60,018 bases of DNA from a virus: IMG/VR virus record IMGVR_UViG_3300022538_000807, positions 1 to 60,018 of that record; one strand, 5' to 3'. The position numbers were made by a program, and so were the translations under genes. Numbering within the stretch: position 1 is the first letter of the stretch; each line of letters opens with the position of its first letter. Positions 1 to 5,441 of the stretch are shown in pieces. The notes under the pieces are model-generated. The model saw nothing but the letters and a program-made list of their open reading frames with translations. It did not search any database and had not been told where the DNA came from.

Positions 1-113
1 TCTATCTGCATCAAGTTCACTTTTGTAGCGTGAGGAGATTCCAAAATTTCTTTTAATTTGGTAAGGCTTAGTTCTAATAAACCTTCACACGTCTTCTCTC
101 TTTTCTTATCCAT
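1..113 (-). CDS. Duplicate N-terminal part of the 97-aa protein at the other edge
   Basis: This is the first 37 codons of the gene at 59697-59990, repeated here only because the contig overlaps itself. ATG is at 111-113, preceded by an AGGAGG-type site. It should not be counted as a separate gene. Confidence 0.9.
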   Translation of the reverse strand, partial: MDKKREKTCEGLLELSLTKLKEILESPHATKVNLMQI

Positions 114-141
114 TGATTGACCTCCTAATTTTAAATAGTAA
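1..141. repeat. Terminal direct repeat, left copy (circle junction)
   Basis: These 141 bases are identical to the last 141 bases of the window. This is the signature of a closed circular assembly, not of a biological terminal repeat, because the length matches a common maximal assembler k-mer and the repeat cuts through a gene. The non-redundant genome is therefore 59,877 bp and genes near both edges are neighbours. Confidence 0.95.
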
Positions 142-672
142 AAAATAGGCTTTGATAAGCTTTTTGTCTAATTTATTCAACTCTTGATTTTTAAATAAAC
201 GAGTACCCAAGCTTTTTTCATATATATTTCCATTTTCCCACAATTCAAGCATGCTTATTCTACTTTTTATTCTTCTTTCTTTTTCAGATCTTGAACATAA
301 CCAACATAGATTTGATTTAACTAATTCTCTTCCCCGAACTCCAACAATTCTTTCTTTTTTACATTCGGGACATTCAATTTTGATTTTTTCATCAATTACA
401 TAAATATAATTTTCTGGTCTCGTCTTCAAATTACGTTTTTGTAAACTAATAAATCTTTGGGCACAAGTAGGATTACAAAACTTCATTTTTCTTTTTTTCA
501 TTTCACACTTTTTCCGTATAAATAATTTTCCACAAAAATCACATTTCATTTCAATTAATGCCAATTGAATTTTTGCTTTTTCATAACATCTACGACAACA
601 ATATTTTCTATTTTTATGAACAAAAGCTTCAAACTCTTTTTTACACTGTTTACAAATCTTTTTAATCGTCAT
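106..672 (-). CDS. Multi zinc-finger protein, 188 aa
   Basis: No family is recognised, but the protein is built around metal-binding cysteine pairs: CxxC at residues 7-10, YCCRRC at 24-29, CDFC at 44-47, FCNPTC at 65-70, CPEC at 101-104 and CWLC at 123-126. That allows at least three treble-clef or ribbon zinc sites, followed by a basic helical tail. The CDFC...FCNPTC unit resembles the CKLC...FCNP unit of the protein at 5020-5211, so the two may share an ancestor. DNA or RNA binding is plausible but inferred. The ATG overlaps the stop of a possible 22-codon coupling ORF, and the gene's end overlaps the start of the 97-aa gene across the circle junction by 8 bp. Confidence 0.7.
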   Translation of the reverse strand: MTIKKICKQCKKEFEAFVHKNRKYCCRRCYEKAKIQLALIEMKCDFCGKLFIRKKCEMKKRKMKFCNPTCAQRFISLQKRNLKTRPENYIYVIDEKIKIECPECKKERIVGVRGRELVKSNLCWLCSRSEKERRIKSRISMLELWENGNIYEKSLGTRLFKNQELNKLDKKLIKAYFLLFKIRRSING

Positions 673-737
673 GATTTTTTGCTCTTATCCCAGAATTCAC
701 CTAAAGCATTGAATTTCTCTTTGTACCGAGAGTTCAC
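669..737 (-). CDS. Possible 22-aa coupling peptide
   Basis: A GTG at 735-737 overlaps the stop of the preceding zinc-ribbon gene, sits behind GGAGG, and opens a 22-codon frame that ends in an ATGA overlap with the 188-aa zinc-finger gene. The downstream gene has only a weak ribosome site of its own, so this frame may serve translational coupling. No homology can be judged at this length. Confidence 0.35.
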   Translation of the reverse strand: MNSRYKEKFNALGEFWDKSKKS

Positions 738-874
738 TCCAACCCTCCACGAGTCTTTTCCAGTGCTTGTGAAAAGACATGTGGACAATTCCACGTTGGA
801 CAGCCAGCATGTTTTCCAATTACATATAATGCACCGCAAACTGGGCAACAAATAAACTCAAGTTCTATGCTCAT
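734..874 (-). CDS. 46-aa zinc-ribbon protein
   Basis: A short gene with a strong start: GGAGG about 5 nt before ATG at 872-874, directly after the stop of the upstream 68-aa gene. The peptide has CCPVCG near residues 9-14 and a second pair, CPTWNC, at residues 25-30, a compact four-cysteine zinc knuckle. The function is unknown. It belongs to the dense run of small cysteine-rich proteins in the early unit. Confidence 0.65.
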   Translation of the reverse strand: MSIELEFICCPVCGALYVIGKHAGCPTWNCPHVFSQALEKTRGGLE

Positions 875-1081
875 TTAATCCTCCTTTTTAATTTTTTCTT
901 GATGAACAAATTGATGGTCAAAAGCTCTTCGAGCTGCTTCTAGTATTTTCTCGTTACCATGAATGGATAAAGTCCCATATATTCCACACAACCACCAACG
1001 AAAGTGATCCTTACCAAGCTTCTCCTCTGCCTTTTTCCAAAGCTTTCCAAAGCCAATATAGATTTCTTTTGTAGTAATCAT
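875..1081 (-). CDS. Hypothetical protein, 68 aa
   Basis: No family is recognised. The protein is mixed charged/aromatic (FGKLWKKAEEKLG, then HFRWWLCG) and probably helical, with no membrane segment and too few cysteines for a zinc site. Its start directly abuts the stop of the upstream zinc protein and its stop abuts the next start, so it is a translationally coupled member of the early small-gene operon. Confidence 0.6.
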   Translation of the reverse strand: MITTKEIYIGFGKLWKKAEEKLGKDHFRWWLCGIYGTLSIHGNEKILEAARRAFDHQFVHQEKIKKED

Positions 1082-1264
1082 TCATTCCTCCTTTATTTTT
1101 TCTGTTTTTAACTCTTCGGTTTTTGGTTTAGGACATTCAGGATGTATATCAAACAAATTAACAACCATCGGTCTCCATACATCACTGAAATTACAGAGCC
1201 CCTCACCTTCGCCAATGGCTATGCAATCAGGACAGTCTGCGCATGGATATTTTTGTATGCTCAT
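1082..1264 (-). CDS. Cysteine-rich small protein, 60 aa
   Basis: The N-terminus carries a cysteine cluster (CADCPDC at residues 8-14) and two later cysteines, consistent with one zinc site. The C-terminal third is lysine/glutamate rich. I take the ATG at 1262-1264, which overlaps the upstream stop as ATGA, over an in-frame upstream start that would run 33 bp into the upstream gene. Function unknown. Confidence 0.6.
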   Translation of the reverse strand: MSIQKYPCADCPDCIAIGEGEGLCNFSDVWRPMVVNLFDIHPECPKPKTEELKTEKIKEE

Positions 1265-1530
1265 CTGCTCTTCTCCCGATAGAACGCCGACTCGCAATCC
1301 TTACCACAGAAATCGCTTGTCTCCGGAATCTCCTTGCAGCAGACCGGACACAGGTTCTCACCATCCTCCGCCTCTTTCAGGCAACTCTCGCACAGAAGCT
1401 CCCCATCGCACTCGAACAGCTCGTCCTGCAGGCACTCGTGGGGGCAGCGGTCGCACTTGTCCATCTTGACGATGCCGGTGAGGTTTGCCATGTGCCTTGC
1501 GAGGTCTTTTTTATCCATTAAAATATCCAT
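1261..1530 (-). CDS. Double zinc-ribbon protein with atypical base composition, 89 aa
   Basis: The sequence shows three cysteine groups: CDRCPHEC near residues 26-33, CDGELLCESC near 41-50, and CPVCCKEIPETSDFCGKDC near 61-79. The last has the spacing of a zinc ribbon found in many small phage and bacterial proteins (CPxC...FCGxxC). Its base composition is clearly different from its neighbours: long GC-rich runs and G/C-ending codons in an otherwise A/T-rich operon, which suggests a recent arrival from a higher-GC genome. ATG at 1528-1530; a second ATG five codons in (MDKKDL) is also possible. Function unknown. Confidence 0.65.
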   Translation of the reverse strand: MDILMDKKDLARHMANLTGIVKMDKCDRCPHECLQDELFECDGELLCESCLKEAEDGENLCPVCCKEIPETSDFCGKDCESAFYREKSR

Positions 1531-1541
1531 GTTTTCCTCCC

Positions 1542-1898
1542 TTATCTAAGAAAATTAATAGTTCTTACTTTACATTCATCAGAACCATGAAGCAAAACAA
1601 ATATTTCTGTCATCAACCAATAATCACGAGGTGATTCAGGCGTTCTTTCGAACAGCTCTTTAAGAAGCCCACACTTCTCACACGCATCATTTAATTCTGG
1701 CATGATTTCCTCCTTTCTTTCATTCCACACCTCTATCGCATCGGATAATTGTTCAGCCCAGGGCCCAACCGCACCGCAATTCATGCAGCGAATAACCCTA
1801 TTTCTGTCTTCATCATAAGCATCCTCCCCCTCGTCTTTCCCACAGAATGGGCAGGGCTTGATCTCCTTGCCGGCTATTATGGTTTTTTCGTTAGGCAT
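1542..1898 (-). CDS. Lar-like restriction-alleviation protein fused to a duplicated C-terminal domain
   Basis: The N-terminal half (PCPFCG..., then IRCMNCGAVGPWAE...AIEVWNER) matches the Lar family: a zinc ribbon with two CxxC pairs followed by 'A..VWN.R'. Lar proteins of lambdoid phages protect phage DNA by modulating type I restriction-modification. Here that role is inferred from family. The C-terminal half, from 'MPELNDACEKC', is a separate unit, repeated as a free-standing gene at 2516-2656 (shared LKELFERTP, RDYWLMTE, FVLLHG). I use ATG 1896-1898 behind GGAGG and reject an upstream extension. The gene may be a fusion, or the second unit may also be translated on its own from its internal ATG. 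Confidence 0.7.
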   Translation of the reverse strand: MPNEKTIIAGKEIKPCPFCGKDEGEDAYDEDRNRVIRCMNCGAVGPWAEQLSDAIEVWNERKEEIMPELNDACEKCGLLKELFERTPESPRDYWLMTEIFVLLHGSDECKVRTINFLR

Positions 1899-1921
1899 GA
1901 TTTTCCTCCTTTTTTTATGAT

Positions 1922-2212
1922 TTATTGTACCCACAAAGTTATCAACACATAATCATCAAAATCTTTCCCATACCAACCTTCAAGCATCCTAATTAACCTT
2001 TCTTTTATTTCACCAATACCTAAGTCTACGCTTGCCAAATCATCAGTTATTTCTTTCTTTTTTATAGGACAAATACCAATTACTTTAGCTTTAAATTTTC
2101 CTATTGGGGTAATCATTGTATAAGTATTACTAAGCTTGTATCTTCCTGTGTTTTTTCTGATGGTTGTAAAAATAACCCAACCTAATTTTTCATAATTTTT
2201 AGTAAATTTCAC
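1922..2212 (-). CDS. ASCH-like domain protein, 96 aa
   Basis: The strand-rich middle (KFKAKVIGICPIKKKEITD), followed by an acidic helix and 'LEGWYGKDFDDYVLITL', resembles ASCH-domain proteins, small beta-barrel proteins proposed to bind RNA or modified nucleosides and common in phages. The start is taken as GTG 2210-2212 behind GGAGGAGAG; longer upstream frames would overlap the small gene at 2226-2345. Function is inferred from fold resemblance only. Confidence 0.6.
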   Translation of the reverse strand: MKFTKNYEKLGWVIFTTIRKNTGRYKLSNTYTMITPIGKFKAKVIGICPIKKKEITDDLASVDLGIGEIKERLIRMLEGWYGKDFDDYVLITLWVQ

Positions 2213-2225
2213 CTCTCCTCCTTTT

Positions 2226-2345
2226 TTATATATCCAACGCATGCCATCTCTTCCGGCAACGGACGCAAAACACGAAGTTCCATCCGTCTTCTGAAATAAC
2301 AATGCGCTTGTGAAAGCCTAGTTTGCATAGTAGCTTTCTAATCAT
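2226..2345 (-). CDS. 39-aa zinc-finger-like peptide (DUF1660-like)
   Basis: The ATG at 2343-2345 immediately follows the stop of the 57-aa gene. The peptide has the pattern 'CKLGFHK...FCVRCRK', resembling very small prophage proteins in which Cys/His pairs bind one zinc (DUF1660 type). No role is known. Confidence 0.5.
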   Translation of the reverse strand: MIRKLLCKLGFHKRIVISEDGWNFVFCVRCRKRWHALDI

Positions 2346-2519
2346 TTATTCTCCCTCTTGATTCTTTTCTACTGGAATACAAAACTTACCACATTTATGA
2401 CAATATGGTTTTCTTATGGTTAGTTCATAATCCCATGAATGTTTAGGATTTTTAACGCCTTTTTTTGGTGTCCACCCATGATGTTCTCCAACTAAAGCCC
2501 CACAACAATCAGATTTCAT
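2346..2519 (-). CDS. 57-aa Cys/His-rich protein
   Basis: The ATG overlaps the upstream stop as ATGA (2516-2519), and GGAGG lies 6 nt upstream. Cysteines at residues 5-6 and a later 'YCHKCGKFC' near residue 44 could form one zinc site with the HH pair near residue 13. Unknown function; part of the overlapping small-gene string. Confidence 0.6.
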   Translation of the reverse strand: MKSDCCGALVGEHHGWTPKKGVKNPKHSWDYELTIRKPYCHKCGKFCIPVEKNQEGE

Positions 2520-2656
2520 TGCTTGCCTCCTTTACATTCATCAGTGCCATGAAGCAAAACAAAAAGCTCTGTCATCAGCCAATAATCCCGATCCGATTTG
2601 GGCGTCCTTTCAAAAAGCTCTTTAAGGCGTTTGCACTTTATGCAATTTTCAGGCAT
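2516..2656 (-). CDS. 46-aa paralogue of the Lar-like protein's C-terminal unit
   Basis: The sequence repeats the second half of the protein at 1542-1898 almost residue for residue: a CxxC pair, LKELFERTP, DRDYWLMTE, LFVLLHGTDEC. The two copies lie about 0.7 kb apart, so this is an internal duplication. The start ATG overlaps the upstream gene by 8 bp (ATGCCTGA) and its stop overlaps the next ATG. No function is known for the unit. Confidence 0.65.
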   Translation of the reverse strand: MPENCIKCKRLKELFERTPKSDRDYWLMTELFVLLHGTDECKGGKQ

Positions 2657-2828
2657 TTTCTTCCCTTTCAGGATAATCACCTATATATTCAATATCAAAG
2701 CTATCTCCGCCCCCCAAATCAAAACCGTAGTCGCAGTGCTCATAGGGGTCGATATTTTGTTCAGCACAGAATTCTTTCCAATCCTCCCAATTTGTTACAT
2801 AGTGGATACTACCCATTCCGATTCCCAT
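2649..2828 (-). CDS. Acidic hypothetical protein, 59 aa
   Basis: GGAGGAG stands 5 nt before ATG 2826-2828. The protein is acidic and aromatic (NWEDWKEFCAEQN, then a run of Asp and Tyr), with an EYIGDYPE tail. Small acidic phage proteins often mimic DNA or inhibit host enzymes, but nothing specific supports that here. Confidence 0.6.
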   Translation of the reverse strand: MGIGMGSIHYVTNWEDWKEFCAEQNIDPYEHCDYGFDLGGGDSFDIEYIGDYPEREENA

Positions 2829-2976
2829 TTTCTCCTCCTTTTTTTATGAACGCAGTCGCCGCCGGCAGGGTCTTGAACCAACAGAAATAATGACCAGATT
2901 TAGTCATTGCTTGATGACCAGATTTGGTCATTACCATCCAGCCAGTTCGGCAACCTTGGATTTTCCAGCCGTTCAT
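2809..2976 (-). CDS. Possible 55-aa protein with internal MTKSGH repeat
   Basis: The open frame begins at ATG 2974-2976 and runs over the ribosome site of the next gene. Residues 15-30 contain the same hexapeptide (MTKSGH) twice, encoded by two 18-bp near-palindromes 24 bp apart. Either the repeat is part of a small protein, or the DNA is an operator pair and the frame is incidental. The long overlap with the next gene (20 bp) lowers my confidence. Confidence 0.4.
   Translation of the reverse strand: MNGWKIQGCRTGWMVMTKSGHQAMTKSGHYFCWFKTLPAATAFIKKGGENGNRNG
2890..2931. promoter_or_regulatory. Pair of 18-bp near-palindromes, 24-bp spacing
   Basis: ATGACCA-GATT-TGGTCAT occurs perfectly at 2914-2931 and with one changed base at 2890-2907. 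Each has 7-bp arms around a 4-bp centre. Two identical dyads a little over two helical turns apart resemble a dimeric repressor's operator. They lie in or between tiny genes, so they may also act at the RNA level. Confidence 0.4.
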
Positions 2977-2983
2977 CTCTTCT

Positions 2984-3199
2984 TTATCTCAACCTGTCCT
3001 TTTCGCATTCAGCTAATGGCTGATGATGAGCAGAACACCACCATATCCAATAGCCCTTAATAATTGTTATGCAAAAGCGTGAATCGCATTTGACGGAATA
3101 ATCTCTTTTGGCTAAAGCGCTATTTGTCCCCTTTGCTATAACACCAGGTGCTTCATTCCAGTCCTCTTTATCAATCCATTCTTTGTCATTTCTTGTCAT
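2984..3199 (-). CDS. Hypothetical protein, 71 aa, with Cys/His cluster
   Basis: The start is taken at ATG 3197-3199, which overlaps the stop of the 38-aa membrane peptide (ATGA) and has GGAGG upstream. The C-terminal part 'CDSRFC...WWCSAHH...C' could hold a zinc ion. Function unknown. Confidence 0.6.
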   Translation of the reverse strand: MTRNDKEWIDKEDWNEAPGVIAKGTNSALAKRDYSVKCDSRFCITIIKGYWIWWCSAHHQPLAECEKDRLR

Positions 3200-3312
3200 T
3201 TCCCCCTCCTCACAAACCCCTTCCACAAAAGCCCGATGATTATCGCCACAAGGCAAACCAAAAGACCGCTAGTAATTGCCATAAGGAAAATTTCGTGAAA
3301 TTCGAGTGCCAT
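3196..3312 (-). CDS. 38-aa single-span membrane peptide
   Basis: ATG 3310-3312 is preceded by an AAGGGAA site. After a short polar start comes one hydrophobic segment (AITSGLLVCLVAIIIGLLW) and a basic end (KGFVRRGK), predicting one membrane helix with a cytoplasmic positive tail. Its end overlaps the next start as ATGA. Function unknown. Confidence 0.55.
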   Translation of the reverse strand: MALEFHEIFLMAITSGLLVCLVAIIIGLLWKGFVRRGK

Positions 3313-3486
3313 CTACATTTCCCTTGAATAATTCTCTTCGATAGTATAACTGTGAAAAATCGAACCGTCCGGTTCTATCAAAATAATATGGTCGCCACTT
3401 CTGTAGGCTTTTGCATCCGCATAAAAGAATCCGGCTTCTCGGTAAATTTTGCCCTTGTGTTTAATCGTTTCTGTTAAATGTGGCAT
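3313..3486 (-). CDS. Hypothetical protein, 57 aa
   Basis: The start at 3484-3486 directly abuts the upstream stop, and the stop abuts the next start. The sequence alternates beta-like stretches (GKIYREAGFFYADAKAY, HIILIEPDGSIFHSY), suggesting a tiny beta-rich domain. No family recognised. Confidence 0.6.
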   Translation of the reverse strand: MPHLTETIKHKGKIYREAGFFYADAKAYRSGDHIILIEPDGSIFHSYTIEENYSREM

Positions 3487-3678
3487 TTAACCCTCTTGTG
3501 TTTTAATAGCCCGACTGACAACCATCCCATCGTTAATAAATTTAACTTGCCACAATTCAACCCCATAATTCACAGCGGAATTCAGTTGCTTGATGAATGA
3601 GACTAGTTTAGCCTCGCCTTCATATTTTGTTTCAGTCAAAGGCTGTTCATAAATACTTACGATATCGCCTTTTTTCAC
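3487..3678 (-). CDS. Small SH3-like hypothetical protein, 63 aa
   Basis: GTG start at 3676-3678 behind GGAGGAGAG, overlapping the stop of the 25-aa membrane peptide (GTGA). 'MKKGDIVSIYEQP' followed by alternating beta strands ('ELWQVKFINDG') resembles the small SH3/KOW-like barrels common in phage early regions. Function unknown. Confidence 0.6.
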   Translation of the reverse strand: MKKGDIVSIYEQPLTETKYEGEAKLVSFIKQLNSAVNYGVELWQVKFINDGMVVSRAIKTQEG

Positions 3679-3752
3679 CCTCTCCTCCTTTCCTCTCTCA
3701 TATATCTGATTGCGACAAATGCGAAACAGAGCATGAAGATGGATTCAATCAT
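3675..3752 (-). CDS. 25-aa membrane peptide
   Basis: The frame starts with ATG 3750-3752 in an ATGA overlap and ends in a GTGA overlap with the next gene. It has one short hydrophobic stretch (SIFMLCFAFVAI) then a strongly basic end (REERRRG) whose codons also form the next ribosome site. It may be a genuine micro-protein or a coupling device. Confidence 0.4.
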   Translation of the reverse strand: MIESIFMLCFAFVAIRYMREERRRG

Positions 3753-3910
3753 TTAATCTTCCTTTGACCCTGATTATATTCAACAAATGTGGTATGACTC
3801 CTTGTTAAAAAATGATCGCATTTAAAACATATCCATCCCCAATGATGTTCCCTTAAATCTGTGCACCCACATTCAGGACACTTGGGTTCTCCAATAATTA
3901 TTGTTTCCAT
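3749..3910 (-). CDS. 53-aa zinc-ribbon protein
   Basis: ATG 3908-3910 follows GGAGG. The peptide shows CPECGC near residues 11-16 and CFKCDHF near residues 32-38, the spacing of a standard zinc ribbon. Function unknown. Confidence 0.6.
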   Translation of the reverse strand: METIIIGEPKCPECGCTDLREHHWGWICFKCDHFLTRSHTTFVEYNQGQRKIK

Positions 3911-3920
3911 CTAATCCTCC

Positions 3921-4109
3921 CTATTGATTAATCGCCTGTCTGAACGATATGACGTGCCTATCGAACACAATTTCATCTTTGAGCATAGAATCAGTAATCG
4001 ATTTTTCCAGCTTTTTAAATTCTCGATTTTCTTCTCGTGTCACACCCTTGTCGCATCCTTTTTTATAAAGGATGCTTAATCTTGTGATTTTCTCACCTAG
4101 GTCTTTCAT
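3921..4109 (-). CDS. Hypothetical helical protein, 62 aa
   Basis: Strong GGAGG site 5 nt before the ATG. Highly charged and probably all-helical (KKLEKSITDSMLKDEI). No family recognised. Confidence 0.6.
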   Translation of the reverse strand: MKDLGEKITRLSILYKKGCDKGVTREENREFKKLEKSITDSMLKDEIVFDRHVISFRQAINQ

Positions 4110-4122
4110 GGTTTCCTCCTTT

Positions 4123-4344
4123 TTATTTTTTATTTTTCAAAGCACTTCCTGTGCTAATCTTTTCTTTGATGGCTCTTTTATTTCTTCTTTTCGGTTCTAA
4201 TTTTCTTTCAGAAGCCTCAATAAAAATATCGCAAATTTCACATCGTGGTTCTAACATGGGCTCTGAATAAGACCAAACATCCCCACATTGCTCACCACTT
4301 AAATCACATATCATAAATTTCATAACTTTATATGGCACTTTCAT
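4123..4344 (-). CDS. Hypothetical protein with one zinc-like site, 73 aa
   Basis: The ATG overlaps the methyltransferase stop as ATGA, so the two are co-translated. Cysteines at residues 13, 20 and 'CEICD' near 35 may bind zinc; the tail is Lys/Arg rich. It may be a partner of the adjacent methyltransferase, which is inference from coupling only. Confidence 0.6.
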   Translation of the reverse strand: MKVPYKVMKFMICDLSGEQCGDVWSYSEPMLEPRCEICDIFIEASERKLEPKRRNKRAIKEKISTGSALKNKK

Positions 4345-4841
4345 CTCTCTCCCTCTATTTTTTTATAAACATGAACACACCGTAATTTATGCCATATTCT
4401 TGTTTCCATAAAAATGCGTTCTACCAAAGCCGTTCCCTTTAATCTGGGAGTAGCTAAATAGTGATACATAACAATATATCCACTTGGCTTCGTAACCCGA
4501 ACGGCTTCTTGAGTATATTTTTTGAAACTCAATTTTCCAGTTCCGTAGAGTTTTTTGGAGTATTTATCACTATAAGGAGGATCTAAAACAACTAAATCAA
4601 ATTCGTTGTCTTTAAACATATTTAAATCATGGGCATCCCCCACTATATCAGGATTAACCTCGGCATTAATATCTATTCGTATACCATATTCAGCATGTCC
4701 ACCAAAAGGATGTAAAATTTTATGCTTTTCTGGATCAATATTTAATTCTTTTATTAATTTAGTTTCAAAATGCAAAGGGAATCCTCCTTTGTATCGTGTC
4801 TTTCTTGGTCTAGGCAAAACCCATGCTAACGTTTTAATCAT
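4341..4841 (-). CDS. DPPY-type DNA adenine/cytosine-N4 methyltransferase, 166 aa
   Basis: The catalytic motif of amino-methylating DNA methyltransferases is clear: 'LVVLDPPYSDKYSKKLYG' near residues 83-100, followed by a TKPSGYIVMYH strand typical of the Rossmann core. It lacks a recognisable target-recognition domain and is short, like other compact phage methylases that act on N6-adenine or N4-cytosine. A likely role is self-protection of phage DNA from host restriction, fitting the Lar-like gene in the same operon. An upstream GGFPLHFE segment may form part of the AdoMet pocket. The ATG at 4839-4841 overlaps the previous 56-aa gene. Confidence 0.75.
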   Translation of the reverse strand: MIKTLAWVLPRPRKTRYKGGFPLHFETKLIKELNIDPEKHKILHPFGGHAEYGIRIDINAEVNPDIVGDAHDLNMFKDNEFDLVVLDPPYSDKYSKKLYGTGKLSFKKYTQEAVRVTKPSGYIVMYHYLATPRLKGTALVERIFMETRIWHKLRCVHVYKKIEGER

Positions 4842-5004
4842 TTATTTTCTTCTCCGTTTGTATCATATCTTTTAATTCCTTTAATATTTCCGTGGGAACT
4901 ATCTCAAATCCACGGGAATAAAGCGCTTTAATGACTTCGGAGAAATTAGACAAAGACTTAAATTCCTTCCAATCTTTCAATTCTAAGGCAAACTTCTTTT
5001 TCAT
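4834..5004 (-). CDS. Hypothetical helical protein, 56 aa
   Basis: ATG 5002-5004 follows AGGAGAGGTGAG. The peptide is Lys/Glu rich (DWKEFKSLSNFSEVIKALYS), two predicted helices, and its end overlaps the methyltransferase start by 8 bp. Function unknown. Confidence 0.55.
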   Translation of the reverse strand: MKKKFALELKDWKEFKSLSNFSEVIKALYSRGFEIVPTEILKELKDMIQTEKKIND

Positions 5005-5019
5005 CTCACCTCTCCTCCT

Positions 5020-5211
5020 TTATATATTCAGCTTTTTTTCAAGCCTTTCAATCTTCTTTAATAAATATGCTTTATCATTCTGGATTCGTCTCCAGTATTC
5101 TCTTTGCTCATCAGGATTACAGAATTCCTGCCAGCCTCTTTTGGGAATAAAGAGTTTTCCGCAAAGCTTACACTTTTTCTTTACAACGTCGTTTGTTTCT
5201 TTCTTAATCAT
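5020..5211 (-). CDS. First gene of the early operon: zinc-finger/coiled-coil protein, 63 aa
   Basis: A zinc-binding unit (CKLCGKLFIPK...FCNP) is followed by a C-terminal leucine-heptad helix (LLKKIERLEKKLNI) that may dimerise. The promoter at 5238-5266 places transcription start near 5231, so an ATG at 5229 would be almost leaderless. The internal ATG at 5209-5211, six bases after GAGGTG, fits better. A small zinc protein with a dimerisation helix as first gene of an early unit is a reasonable candidate regulator, but this is inference. Confidence 0.6.
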   Translation of the reverse strand: MIKKETNDVVKKKCKLCGKLFIPKRGWQEFCNPDEQREYWRRIQNDKAYLLKKIERLEKKLNI

Positions 5212-5237
5212 CTGCATCACCTCTATCATTTAGCTTG

Positions 5238-5266
5238 AATATAATACATTATATAAAGCCTGTCAA
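5238..5266 (-). promoter_or_regulatory. Sigma70 promoter P1 for the early small-gene unit
   Basis: On the minus strand TTGACA (5261-5266) and TATATT (5238-5243) are separated by exactly 17 bases. Transcription would start about 5231, just upstream of the first small gene. It is expected to drive the string down to position 1 and, across the circle junction, the recombination genes. Confidence 0.8.
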
Positions 5267-5283
5267 GCAAAATCTTTGATATT

Positions 5284-5304
5284 GGGGGGTGAAATTTACC
5301 CCCC
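5284..5304. other. GGGGGGT/ACCCCCC hairpin
   Basis: A 7-bp G/C-rich stem (5284-5290 with 5298-5304) encloses a 7-nt loop, 18 bp upstream of the -35 box of P1. No U-run follows on the minus strand, so it is not a standard terminator. An operator or transcription barrier is possible. Confidence 0.45.
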
Positions 5305-5392
5305 TCCAAAGACTAGTCGTTTTTGATAAAAAAGCAGAGAAATCCCTTTTGAAGTTTACCTTTAATTGATTTGTTGTTAAACTATAATTTGA

Positions 5393-5434
5393 CACGCTTT
5401 TAAGCGTGAATGATTCTCCTTGAATAAGGAAAAT
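5393..5434 (-). other. Two hairpins at the end of the virion operon
   Basis: Just after the last tail gene come an imperfect 9-bp stem (5413-5421 with 5426-5434, loop 5422-5425) and a perfect palindrome CACGCTTTTAAGCGTG at 5393-5408. Neither is followed by a U-run. They may slow read-through into P1 or serve as regulator sites. Confidence 0.4.
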
Positions 5435-5441
5435 CGGTAGG

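Noticed and set aside
669-851. 60-codon minus-strand frame upstream of the zinc-finger gene
   Set aside because: Most of it is in a shifted frame through the better supported 46-aa zinc-ribbon gene. Only its last 22 codons, from GTG 737, are kept as a low-confidence coupling frame.
565-855. Open frames on the plus strand throughout the window (for example 565-855, 14923-15456, 42251-42712)
   Set aside because: Each lies antisense to a well-supported minus-strand gene, lacks ribosome sites and has composition expected of a shadow frame.
4341-4841. Complete restriction-modification system
   Set aside because: Two DNA methyltransferases are present (4341-4841 and 45396-46574), but no restriction endonuclease lies next to either.
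5284-5304. G-rich hairpin as intrinsic terminator
   Set aside because: No U-run follows on either strand within the normal distance; listed only as a hairpin.
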